Shown here: positions 11,649-23,300 of the stretch, piece after piece
Layout: every line of letters starts with the position of its first letter
How positions within the stretch are numbered: position 1 is the stretch's first letter
Source of the DNA: Eutypa lata
Taxonomy: Eukaryota > Ascomycota > Sordariomycetes > Xylariales > Diatrypaceae
DNA: 64,000 bases
Direction: 5' to 3'
Assembly: GCA_022661535.1 (NCBI GenBank)
Contig: JAKULF010000003.1
Span: forward strand, 6,572,001 to 6,636,000
The notes under the pieces: generated by a model
Told to the model about the DNA's origin: nothing
Seen by the model: only the letters and a program-made list of their open reading frames with translations
Database searches by the model: none
Program-made: the position numbers and the translations under genes

Positions 11649-13408
11649 GGAGAAGCAGGGGCTAGTATATGTAAATAATAGATAAGGATTTACAGCAGGT
11701 ATCTCACCCAACAGTGATACATTTCTACAAAAATAATATTTGAAAAAATAAAGAAAATCATGTTGTGCTCAACATAAATCTGTACTCGACCATACGCGGT
11801 CAGATACATATTTTCTCCCTTCAAACTGCATGGTTTAAAATTAGATACGGTGATGGGTCATCAACCGAAGAAACCTCAACACTGACTATGTCAATATAAG
11901 GGTGCTACTGTCACTGATTAGGCATCTTAGATGGTTGCTACCGTTTTCTAGTCCCTCAAAGAGAGTATTAAAAGCAGTGGCATACTTCGATTCGGATTTT
12001 ACCACCTCAGTACTGCCAAGTCGGTGTCTTAGTTAGTCTTATTGCCTCACAATCCTGAAAATAGTTTAACGTAAAATTATACACTTGTCATAACCTGCAC
12101 CAAACCATCCGTATAATTACCGAAATTGTTACGATTATAGGATTCTCCAGGTAATTGTGGCGGCTTATAGGTATTAGGGCTAGCTACCTTAGGTATCTAT
12201 TACGACTTATAGACTATTATGACATTCGGGACTTAGGAAAGTTAACCTCGTCCATAACGACGAAGCTAGTATCCAATATCCAAGGCAAGACTCATGTCAT
12301 TCCCCCGAAAGAGCATGGAGTTGGTATACCCGTCGAGCCTGCTGGAACTATATCTAAGAACGTGATGTGGGACAGAGGTTTGAGACAGAGGTTTGGGCCG
12401 TTTCGACTGGTAAGGGTGGTCTATGTAGTGCTCGTAGTTTATACTTTATCAACGCATTGATCAAGGCATTGAAGCCATAAAGGGATAACCCGCAGTTCAA
12501 AAGCAGAAATTTCTGTAGTCTCTACATCACATAGCAGATCGCGATATTCACTATTTCGATAGTTTCAGCACATGATAAGAATGTTTCTACCGTATTGAGA
12601 CCGCATCATATAGTAGTATCATCGCCCAACCTGGTAAGGCATATAGGCCATTAATTAATAGACCTTTACAGCCTTCTGGTTGATACATGTACCTATGAAG
12701 CGAGTCGTATGGGGAACGCACCGCCCATGAGCTCCTCTGGTGGTCCATTGTGATTGTTCGTAGTTCCGATGAGAATTTGCTTCTTGGCAAGCGTAGTGCA
12801 TTATGGCACAGCCGCGGGCGCGAACCAACTGCATTATGTTGGACAATGCTTGTTGGTGGCAGATAGTGTTAGTAGGTGATCTTCAATACATATGTGCGAG
12901 ATTGGCGAATAATAAAGCAATTGGCCCGATTGGAGTGGCATGGTATCCAGAGGAGTCCAACTGTGCATGCTGTCCCACCACCTTCCCGCTTCCCCGGGTA
13001 TCGCGTTGGTAGTATGTAAAGAACTGCATGAGCGGCGTAATCGTGGAATAAGCTCAGTAAATATTAAGATAATAATGTTTGATGGTAGACAGTGAATAAC
13101 TGGAAATTCACCACTGTGTGACTGCAGGTACTGAGGATGACCACTCGGCCCTAAACATAGGCCCCTCCCGACATCGTATTTGACTGCACGACTCCCTGGC
13201 GACAGCCTGGTAGCCAACACTGCAAATCTCCCAGTCTAGTAGCGATGAATTTGGAGAAGCCGAGGTGATCCTATTGCTACACACATGAAGATTGCAGAGG
13301 CAGAGATTCTTGTGTTGATTCTCTGCTCAGATAAGAGCAACCGTACCGTACGTGTGGTAAAGTTTCTCTAATGCATAGCGATATTCCGTCTTCCAACCTT
13401 CATCCATA
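11649..13408. other. Intergenic, no gene seen
   Basis: Open frames on both strands (for example 12155-12460 plus and 12834-13220 minus) have no domain pattern and no convincing splice partners. No further RiPP tailoring gene was recognised here. Confidence 0.55.
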
Positions 13409-14424
13409 ATGGCGCCGTCTGCAATCGAATCGTACATTGCTGTCACCCCAGCCCCTGACCAGGAACCAGACACCTATGTGAATCAAGAGTACGTGGCCCA
13501 CCTCGGGGATCTTGGTCGTTCCGAACCGTGATCCCTCAGTCTTACATGCACTAACTCTAGTTACTTAATTATCACAGACTCTTGGATCAGCAGCAAGGTG
13601 GGCGCACCGTGTTCGGCGGGTTACTTGTCGCCCAGGCGATAGCCGCCGCGCACGCTACCGTCCCGACAGACTTTTACGTCTACTCCTCGCAATCGTCCTG
13701 GCTGCGGCCTGTCAGCGCGAAGGCTCAGGGGAAAGCCACCTATCACGTTGAGCGCACCGGCGACGGACGCTCCTACGCCATGCGTCTGGTGTGAGCCATC
13801 GCCGCGGGTGCCTGCGTCTACGTCGCCATCGTCTCCTTCCAGCACGGAAACAACATGCCGAGCAGTAACAACAATGTCCTGACCTACAACATTCCCATGC
13901 CCGCGCTCGACGTCCAGCCGGAAGAGATCCCCAAGGAGACCAACGCGAAGTTCACGGTATCGCAGGTGAACCAGTCCGGCGGGACCATGCAGCCGTGGGT
14001 CCCCGACGAGGAGCCCTTCGACTGGCGACCCGCAGGGTTCCTAGCGTCGGGCGATCCTACGGAGGTCCGCTTGCGCGGGTTTGTCCGGTCCAACCCCGTG
14101 TCCACGCGCTCCGCCGCGGTGCACCTAGCTGGATTGTCGTACGTCTCGGACCATCTGCTAGCCGGTGTGGCCGTCTATGCGAATCCCGGCATGGTCGGGA
14201 AGGGGGGTCGGAACGTGGCCGTGGTCGCGAGTCTAACCCACAACGTTTCCTTCCACGATCCCTCCGTGCAGATTGATGAGTGGATGGTTGTGGACCGCAA
14301 GACAACCTGCGGTGCGGGCGGGCGGGTGCTCGTCCACCAGCAGGTTTGGAATATGCAAAGTGGACGGCTTCTCATGTCCGTTGAGCAGGAAGCCCTGATT
14401 AGGCTAAAGGAGGCGAGACTCTAA
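13409..14424 (+). pseudogene. Acyl-CoA thioesterase (TesB/ACOT8-like), one in-frame stop
   Basis: Exon 13409-13488 splices over an 89-nt intron (GTACGT...TCACAG) to 13578-14424, about 308 codons, close to family length. QGGRTVFGGLLVAQA and, near the end, HNVSFHDPS and DEWMV are typical of double-hotdog type II acyl-CoA thioesterases, which hydrolyse acyl-CoA esters. The C-terminal ARL resembles a peroxisomal PTS1 signal. A TGA at 13792-13794 interrupts an otherwise open frame, and the family pattern continues on both sides without a frame change. A GTGAGC at the stop could start a 52-nt intron ending TTCCAG, but removing it would shift the frame. The stop could be a C-to-T change of CGA, a recent inactivation or a sequencing error. 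The family is common in fungal metabolite clusters. Confidence 0.75.
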
Positions 14425-14538
14425 TTGTAGTAATGCAGCATCTGGGCCGTACCACCTCTCTGATGTGGCAAGCAAGGAGAGAACATGGGTCTCAGGTTAA
14501 GGGCTGGATTTGCCATTAAGACCATGATAACCCAATAA

Positions 14539-15230
14539 ATACTAGATATCATTGTATCGGATTTGGTACCCCTGCGACGCCACGGCAACTACACCGCCAT
14601 CGTCCTGCTTATATACAGTATTGGCACTACGCTAGGTCCTTTCATAGGAGGTGCTATTGCTGAGTCTGGCCACTGGCGTTGGGTTTTCTACATCAATCTT
14701 CCGGTTGGCGCCGTCTCGTTTACGATGTTATTCCGCTTCTTACATGTCAACTACCGCCGTGACTCGGCGTGGGTAGACTAGCTTAAGCGAATTGCCTTTT
14801 GGGGCAACGGCATACTTATTGTGAGCTGTACTGCCATCCTAATCACGCTCAGCTGCGCAGGCACCCGATACGCCTGGTCCTCGTGGCATACTCTTGTCCC
14901 GTTACTCCTCGCCTTTGCCGGATTCTGCCTGTTCGCCGTGCTTGAGACGAGTCGGTGGGCCCCATCGCACCCCGGAATGCCTCCGCGCCTCTTCACGAAT
15001 CGCACGTCAGCCATCGTCGCGATAAACACCTTCCCGAACTCAGCTCTCAGGCACTGGAGCCTATTCTTCTTGCCCGTCTATTTCCAGTCGGTGGAGCTGG
15101 CCAGTCAGAGACGCGCCGGCATCTGCTTGATTCCTTTAGCTCTGTTCACCATCCCGAGCGCCGCGGCAGGGGCCGCCCTTACGTATGGAATCACATGCAC
15201 CCCCGAGAAGGCAATTATGCGATGGGGGGG
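14539..15230 (+). pseudogene. MFS drug:H+ antiporter (DHA14-like) fragment
   Basis: The frame opens in the middle of a transporter (IIVSDLVPLRRHGNYTAI), then shows GTTLGPFIGGAIAE and WRWVFYINLPVGA, the motif region of 14-helix multidrug exporters. A TAG at 14779-14781 interrupts it, and the same frame continues with hydrophobic helices to about 15230. The first helices and the last half are missing. The TAG could be a C-to-T change of CAG. It lies between two other broken metabolism genes, so it is probably the export pump of a lost cluster. Confidence 0.75.
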
Positions 15231-15316
15231 GGAGAAAGCGCCAAAACGGTGCAAGAGCTCCAGTCAATATCGGTATTATATTGGGGTAAATACACTTATT
15301 CAGTCATATTCCAAGA

Positions 15317-17300
15317 TCATTCCGTCGTGCTTAGTATGAAGCGAGCTCTAAGCTCCGGCTTCACCCGGAATCCATATGTGATGAAATCTTTTTCGAAGTT
15401 CAGCTCTTTCCCGCCAACCCTGGCAAGATCAAAAGTCCAAAGCAGTTTTGCAATGAAGAGTCTAGTTTCCCTCCACGCTACCTCTTTCCCAAGCATACTC
15501 TTGGGCCTAGGCTGAAGGGGTGAATGGCCTTGGTGTCGTCTCTCGAAAATTTAGGGTCATAGAGCGGATGGTCTACAGGGAGGTACCGCTCCGGCCGAAA
15601 ATAGAGCGGATCGTGAAAGTAGAGTGGGCTCCGCGACGTAGCGAACATGCTGGTCTGGCAGTAAACCTAAGAGTGTCTATGCGTTAGTAGGGGCTGCTCT
15701 TAGGGGGATGTTGGGAACATGTGAAAATAGGAAACACGAAAATCCCATAAGAGTCAAACTGTGTAGGAATCAGGGGCGAAGGGTTGATAATAGACAAAAA
15801 TGGAGCTCTGTCTTACCCCCTTTGGAACGTATATCCCATCCACTTTGGCGCCCGGGCTAATCCGTGGCAAACCTAGATTATTACTAGGGAACATACGGAG
15901 CGACTCTTCCAGACAAGCATTGAGATACGGCAGAGATACCAGTCCGGTTGGTTTGATATCGTCGCAACTGCTGAACCTGCCTCGAATCTCTTGGACTAAA
16001 GTCTTATGGCTTTCTGGTGTCGCAAGGAGGCACATAAGGGTACTGTAGAACCAGCTCGAGACGGGCTCGAACCCCCCAAATAAGAGCTGTGTGGTCAACT
16101 GCTCTAAGTGGCGCATTTCCTTGGGGCTCTGCGGGATGACGCCGTCGGCGGGCATTAGCTGCTCGAAGAAATCGAGCTGCTCTGTGCTCCCTTTCTGACA
16201 CAGGCGTTTCTGAACTTCCGCCCTACCAGTTTTCACCATCTCGCGCATACTGGCGATCTTGGCCACGGGAAGGAACATATTCTTGACCCATTTCAGAGAC
16301 GGGAACCTTCGTGAGACCTGCTCCATGGTTTTATACTGGTTAAATGCCTGGACCACGTCCATATACACCGAGTTCTTCACTAAAACGATGATTAATATTA
16401 GATCGGCGCGAAATACAAGGAACATGCGGTGTAGGTACATATAAATCAAGATGAATTCGCGAAGAAGCACAGCACTAGGTAAGGTTAGACTTACTGTCTC
16501 TCATCTGATTCATTTCGTGGTTATAGGTAATATCCGCGGAGATATCCATGGCCAGCCAGTTGCACCAGGTGGCGAGATCAATTGCCCTCCGGAGAATCGC
16601 CCAGTAGCTTCATCTTTTCAATGAAAAGATCGATATATTTATGCATTTTGGGTTCCTTGGCAGTTATCGCGCGAGGGCTGAAGGCCGGCAAGAGCTGTTT
16701 GGCCACGTTTCGATGGCGTACGGGATCTCGCTCGAAAGCAATCCCGCCGTGCTCATCCCCACGGTCGTTCATCTCCGTCTTGACGAACGTCTCGTGGTTC
16801 CTGACATGCGGTGTGCGCATATCTAAGCCATGAAAAATTGAGAACCCCGGCCAACCGTAATGGCAACAGGGGATGCCTGCTTACTTACCTACGAAAGCCT
16901 GCAGCCTCATGAACAGAAGTTCATTGGGGGAAATGCGGACGATGTCGCCTACACGACAGTCTCAGAAATCAAGCTGGATATGACGCGATTCAGATCCCAA
17001 CCTACCATACTTCTTCAGGACCCTCTCGGTAGCTCAGGGGTAACGCCCTGATAGCCTAGATGAGACTTTTAATCGACATATCAAAGCCATATTACGGACT
17101 GTAGCTATTACTTATCAGTAATACGCATACCATATATTAGAAATAGCTGCAATCTTAGGGCCAGGGTACTTCGATAATGGGTGAAGGTAGAGAAGATAGA
17201 TACATCGGGTGACCGCATAGACCGAAATGGCCCCCAAGATCGTGGCGAGTAGGTGGCCGGCTACTGTGGCGGCTAGCGAGGCTTCTCCGGTGTTAGCCAT
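15317..17300 (-). pseudogene. Cytochrome P450, multiply disrupted
   Basis: The order of a fungal microsomal P450 is clear: start at 17300 with a membrane anchor and [10 protein letters not shown], then ISPNELLFM, GIAFERDPVRHRNVAKQL, the ExxR helix (EESLR), FRPERYLP, and the haem loop PFSLGPRVCLGK with its Cys. Introns such as 15667-15816 and 16380-16494 still have good splice sites. Breaks: in-frame TGA at 17115-17117 and 17034-17036 (both where Trp is usual), an extra base near 16579-16586, and a missing base near 15478-15488 just after the haem loop. The I-helix reads GGFEPVSS, without the usual Thr pair. The gene is almost certainly dead. It lies tail-to-tail with the MFS remnant. Confidence 0.88.
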
Positions 17301-17770
17301 GCTCGCGGTGTCACAGAATGACAGAGGGGATTGGGGGAAGGCTGGAAGAAGTCAAGGGAGAAACAGATTCAATAAAAGGGTCTACATTTAAAGAGGGGCA
17401 CACACCGTCCTTCCAACACAGCTAACAATCAGCCAATGAGAAACGGCTTTCGTCTGTTCGCGTTGCAACATCTAAGCATTCAGCTGCAAGTCCATTGCCC
17501 TTGCATTAAATATACGAAGGGTGGCATATTAAGCCAGTCGCTAGCGTTTCCTTGGGCAACATATATCATAGCTCTATTACTATAAATACTAGAGACATCA
17601 TCTATCATGGTTCACTCATACAGCATCAACGCTTCTCTACACTTGTATAACCCCCCATAGAACAGAACCTTTAGCAGCTTACCCGCCCGGTTGGAAGTCG
17701 GTCACGGTATGAGTCTCATCGTGATGATGTTCGGGCTGCGCGAGCCCTCGCGTGCTGGAGTCATCTAGAT

Positions 17771-18355
17771 AGACTCGTCATCGTGCTGACGGGGGTGACG
17801 GGATCCCTAGGCTAGGCGATCCTGCAAAACCTAGTCGCGGACTTGCGCGTGGCACGCATACATTGCGTCGCGGTCCGGAACGTTTCCGCCGACGATCGCT
17901 ACACCCACGTAGCAGCTGGTTGTTGCGGGGCTGTTGGAGAGGAGGGGGGGAGCACAAGGTACGCCTTCATGAAGGCGATCGTGCACTGCGGCGCCGACAC
18001 GTCGTTCGCCAATACGTACGCGTCGCTCCGCGCATGCAACCTGTAGTCGACAGTCAAGCTCATGGCCATGGCCGAGTCGTGCATGCCCGCCTTTCACTAC
18101 GTCTCAACGCTGTCAGTAGGGCACGTCCTCGCAGCAGCAGCCGCAGCGGGGACGGGACAAGGAATGCCGGGCGGGAGCGGGAGCAGGAGTAGGGAAGGAA
18201 GAGACCCGCCAGCTCAAGACGACAACGTCGTCTTCAGCCCCGTCTTGGCGGCGGCCTACGAACCGGAGCAGGTGCCCGTGGTCCCGGGTGGCCGAGTCCA
18301 GGGCGCGCTCAATGTAGTACCCGCCGAGACGGTCGCGCAGGGCGTCACCAGCTAG
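17771..18355 (+). pseudogene. Thioester-reductase (NAD-binding_4) domain fragment
   Basis: One frame reads VIVLTGVTGSLG (Rossmann TGxxGxLG), a stop, AILQNLVADLRVARIHCVAV, then AIVHCGADTSFANTYASLRACN, a TAG at 18044-18046, and FHYVSTLSVGHVL. The spacing matches the terminal reductase domain of fungal NRPS, PKS-NRPS or NRPS-like (adenylate-forming reductase) enzymes, which releases the thioester-bound product with NADPH. Both stops sit where Gln would fit (CAG to TAG). No adenylation or carrier domain is found upstream, so only this domain remains. After about 18125 the family pattern fades. Confidence 0.65.
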
Positions 18356-20330
18356 GAACATTCACCGAATTCCACGTTGTTGCGTTCTGTTATATTCTGG
18401 GGAGTAGCTGAGACATTTACAGTCCATGTGGAGTCGGCTTGGAAGAAGATCCATATAGGTAGCTTGATAACCAAGTTCCAAGCACACTCATATCAAGCTC
18501 TGTGAAATCCTGGTATTCCACATTCCGAATACACATCAAGATGTATCTGGCCGCCGCCTACCCGACTCTCTTCATACTCTTATTCAGTGTTTACTTACGT
18601 ACGGAGGTACGAGTAAGGTGAACAGAAGGGTTATTGTTTCGCGTTTCTTTTTTTGCTGCGAAAAAGCTGTCCCAAATAGGAATGTAACTCAATATGCGCT
18701 ATGCGGCTCGTGGGTATAGGTCTAGGTATCTCTCATTGTCCCTACCAGTTTGTATGGCCATTGATCACTTACCTAATACAAAGCTACTATTATGTACTGA
18801 TGGTCGTAAGAAGAGGGAGGCCTCACGGAGATGAAACTGACACTCATAACTCGGAGTACTATGCATGTTCATAAAGTTACCTAGATAGGAGGTAGTCAAA
18901 GTGATGATGCTGTGATGTTGGACACTTTCTATACCTTGTATACCTTGGTTGTTTAGTTATGCAATACGTAAATGCGAATGGGGCTCAATTATGGAATTTG
19001 GTCCGAAGTCGGAATAATATACTTGAGTGACGAAAGCGAGAGCGGGACTTGCCAAGATGAGGACCGAATGGAATCAAACGGTACGGATTAGTTACTTATC
19101 TTATCAGATCCGAATCTCCGCCCCATTTTGACCGGATCTTGGATCGTATTTTTACTTCCCCCCGCTGCCCCCCCTCCCTTACGAGTTACCCCGCTGATCT
19201 TGCACCGACGAGCATCCGATTTATTCCTCAAATAGAAGCTCCTCTTGAAAATTTTCATCAGCTACAAATTAGTGCAACCCCCATTATGATCGTATTACGT
19301 ACCAGCAAGTCCAAACCAGCGGGTAATGGGCAAATGGTTGCGAGCCTATGGATACTACCTACGAAGTACTACCCAGTTTCGTCTCGGTCACTTAATACAG
19401 AGAATTATGCGCATACAGACACCGATACATACATACAACGCGACAAACATAGAGCGCGCAACACATCCCGATGTCTATACAAATACAACTTCCTTGTTAA
19501 CTAGAAAACGCTCTTTAGATATTGCCGGAATCAAGTTTGACAAGACGCCTTCGACTACGTACTTACCACTTACCACTTACTTAGGCAACATGTGAACATG
19601 GTCTCTCCACACCGAAAGCTAGTCCTAGTAACCACCCAAGTACGGATGATACTCACCTGATTGGTCATTAGACTACATTTCAACATGTAACCAGAGCTCG
19701 TCATTAGATCCCAAGCTCTGGGTACTTCCTACTAGGGAGACATTTCCCGCAGGTAATTGTCCTACTAGACGGGCGGTTGGCCGAGTCTAAATCACGGCCA
19801 TGATCATGCTACCCAATCTATCCTTGCAAACCCTCGAACCCTTGGAACATGTCTCGCCAAGCTGAATTATCTGATCCATTTAGAGTTATCTGATCCGGCT
19901 GCTGGTGGAGTCTTAACGGTATCGGTCCCATTTTCGCTATATTCTAACTTGGCTTCCATCGCAGGCTAGAACCGTTAACCGATCAAGACCCCAGTGAACC
20001 CAGCTCCGGTCATCGTCCATTAGGTAGGTTGGAAACCTGGTTCGCCCCTGTGGTATGCAGGAACCAGACGTCGCCATCATGTGATTTTTGCGGGCTTTTC
20101 TAGATCCCCAAGAGGTCTATCTAAGTTCGTGCCAATTCCCAGAAAGGTGCATGTACAACCTGCAGCTTCTGCAGCTTATATTTCTCTTTAAAGAGATTTC
20201 TCCAAATCATACCTCTTAGGGGACATATCAGTAGTCCGTTAAGTGCGTGGAGTAGATGTAGACATATTCAGACCAAGATTAGAACAAATCATATTTTCTT
20301 TTTGCAGGCTCTCATGCCTAAGGACCTGCC
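18356..20330. other. Intergenic, no gene seen; NRPS upstream region
   Basis: Nearly 2 kb without family-like coding sequence. Frames at 19139-19595 have no domain pattern. The last few hundred bases must contain the NRPS promoter. No site was assigned. Confidence 0.55.
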
Positions 20331-23300
20331 ATGGACACCAACATCCTATCCCCCGCTACCACCGATGCGCTTCACGCCGATGAAGTAGAATCTATTAGCA
20401 ATATATCAACACCACCTACAGAGCTCGAGGAAGAAGGTCTCCCGAGAGACCAGTTGGAGCAGATATGGGAATGGAATACTCCGTTACCGCCTACTTTAAC
20501 AACATGCATGCACGATATAGTAGCTGAGCAGGCGAAGAAAAGTCCAGATCGGCCGGCGATAGATTCATGGGATGGATCCTTCACGTACGGAGATGTTGAT
20601 TCCAAATCAAATCAGCTTGCGGCGTATCTAGTATCGCTAGGTGTTGGAATCGGGACGAATGTACCGCTCTGCTTCGAGAAGTCCAGATGGACTGTTGTTG
20701 CGGTGCTCGCCGTGATGAAGGCTGGAGGAACATTTGCGCTCATGGATCCCAGCCAGCCGGAAGGACGACTACGTACGATCGTAGAACAGACCGGCGCTAA
20801 CCTCATCGTAACGTCAAAGTTACAAGAGAGTCTAGGTTCCCAGATCTCGGACGGCATAAGGGTGACGGTGTCGGACGAGCACTTTGAGAGCTACAACACT
20901 GTCTCCGATCTTGCCACTGTGCCAGGCAATACGAACCTCTATATCCAGTTCACCTCGGGAAGTACCGGCAAACCAAAGGGTGTTCTCGTCACCCATGAGA
21001 ATTATACCAGCGGCGCCATACCCCGTGCAGACATCGTAGGATACCGCGCACACTCTCGGGTTCTTGATTTCGCATCGTATGCTTTTGATGTTTGCATCGA
21101 TTGCATGCTCTGCACTCTTTCCGTCGGAGGCTGTCTGTGTATCCCCTCGGATGCGGACCGCGTCAACGACTTGAGTGGGGCGATCCGGAAGATGAACGTC
21201 AACATGGCACACATGACCCCGTCGGTAGCGCGCGTCTTAGATGCGGATATTATACCGTCCCTCGAGGTACTCGGACTCGGAGGCGAGGCGATCTCTGCTG
21301 GTGATGCCGCCAAGTGGAGTAAGAACACCAAAGTTATCAACGCTTATGGCCCTTCGGAATGTACTGTCGGTTGTGCGGTCAACGGAGACGTGGGGGCAGA
21401 AAGCACGAAGCCGCAGGTCAGTATTGGTAGGGGGGTTGGTGCGGCCTTATGGATCGTCGACCCCATTGATCATAATCGGCTTGCCCCCATCGGCACCGTT
21501 GGTGAGCTCCTCGTTGAAGGGGCTATAGTTGGTCCGGGATATCTGGGTGAACCTGCGAAGACAGTTACAGTATTTATCAGCGATCCAAAATGGCTCCTGG
21601 TCGGTAGCCCTAATCACGAAGGCCGAAAGGGGCGACTATACAAGACGGGAGATCTCGTTAGATACGATACAGATGGGACCATCGTCTTTGTCGGAAGAGG
21701 CGACCAGCAGGTGAAGTTACGAGGCCAGAGAATTGAACTAGCAGAAATCGAATACCATATGCGCGACAGACTACCCCCTGAAACCCGTGTAGTTGCCGAA
21801 GTCATCAAGCCGGGGGGACCTACGGCCGAACCGACCCTAGTAGCCTTTGTCGCGGAGAGAGCTACGCTGGTGAAGGAATCAGACGACTTATTAGGTTCAT
21901 TGTCTCCGCAGTTGCAAGACGCCCTCGCGAACATGGGCTCGTTTCTTGCAGAAAACCTCCCAATATACATGGTACCAGCAGCATACATCCCGCTACAGAC
22001 GATGCCGCTCTTAGTCTCGGCAAAGACTGACCGCAAGCGCCTGCGTGAACTGGGCTCTTCTCTCAGCAGGAAAGATATCGCCGGCTTCGCAGCTGTGGGT
22101 AAGGAGAAAAGGAAGCCGAGCACACCCATGGAGAAAGCGCTCGCCGAAGTTTGGAAAGAAGTTCTAGGCGCCGATTTGGAGGTCAGCGCGAGCGACAACT
22201 TCTTCGTCTCGGGCGGCGACTCTCTTCGCGCGATGAAGCTCGTCGCCGCCGCTCGAAGCCAGCAGATCGCTCTCTCTGTCGGTGAAGTCTTGACCCACCC
22301 CGTCCTTTCGGATATGGCGCTCGTAGCAAAGCCCCACTCGGGTGATTCTATCGTCGAGATCTCCCCCTTCTCCCTTATCGATCAGCAATGGTCAGCGGAC
22401 TCTGCTCGGGCTGACTGTGCTGCTCTTTGCGAAATCGATGCATCCCTTATCGAGGACGTGTATCCGTGTACGCCTCTCCAAGAAGCGCTGATGGCCCTAT
22501 CTGCCAAGGTCAGTGAAGCTTATGTCGCCCAAAGGGTTGTGGAGCTGCCCGATGAGATGGCGGCACAAAAGTTGCAGGATGCTTTCAAGGCAGCATCCAT
22601 TGACAGCCCTATTCTACGAACCAGGATAGTCCAGGTCCCCGGGCATGGATTGATGCAGGTGCTCGTAAAGGACGACTTTGATTGTCGATATGAGTCTGGA
22701 CAGAGTCTAAACGAGTACCTATTGGCAGATCGCGATGAGCATGTGCAGCTCGGCAAGCCTCTGGTCCGTTACGGACTTGTCCTCAATGACAAGACAACTG
22801 AGAAGTCACACTTTGTTCTAACGATGCACCATGCATTATACGACGGATGGGCTATGCCTTTGACAGTAGAACGAGTAAACCGAGCTTACAACGGTCTCAC
22901 GACCCAACGGCCAGCCGAATTCAAGCACTTCATTAAATACCTAGGCGAGATGGGCCGCCAAGAGTCGGAAACTTACTGGAGAGAGCGACTAGATGGTGCC
23001 ATCGGCGAACAGTTTCCTCCTCTTCCCTGGTCGGGTTATCAACAACAAGCTGATTCACTGCTAGAGCATTACGTTCATACTGGAAGACCAACGGCTGGAT
23101 TCACGATTGCAACGGCTATCCGAGGGGCTTGGGCTCTCTTGGTATCGTTGTATACATCATCAAACGATGTCGTATTTGGTGAGACCCTCACTGGTCGCAA
23201 TGCTCCGATCGCCGGTGTAGAGGAGATTGAAGGACCTATGATTGCGACCATTCCCGTTCGCGTCGCCGTAGACCCGAAAGCAACTGTCTCGGAATACTTG

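Noticed and set aside
12155..12460. 101-codon frame in the 11.6-13.4 kb gap
   Set aside because: No family resemblance and no splice support; composition is like intergenic DNA.
13790..13841. Possible 52-nt intron (GTGAGC...TTCCAG) removing the thioesterase stop
   Set aside because: Its length is not a multiple of three, so it would shift the downstream frame, and the segment itself reads as thioesterase sequence (AGACVYVAIVSFQ).
18113..18361. Minus-strand frame opposite the reductase remnant
   Set aside because: The plus-strand frame carries the reductase motifs; the antisense frame is a by-product of GC-rich codons.
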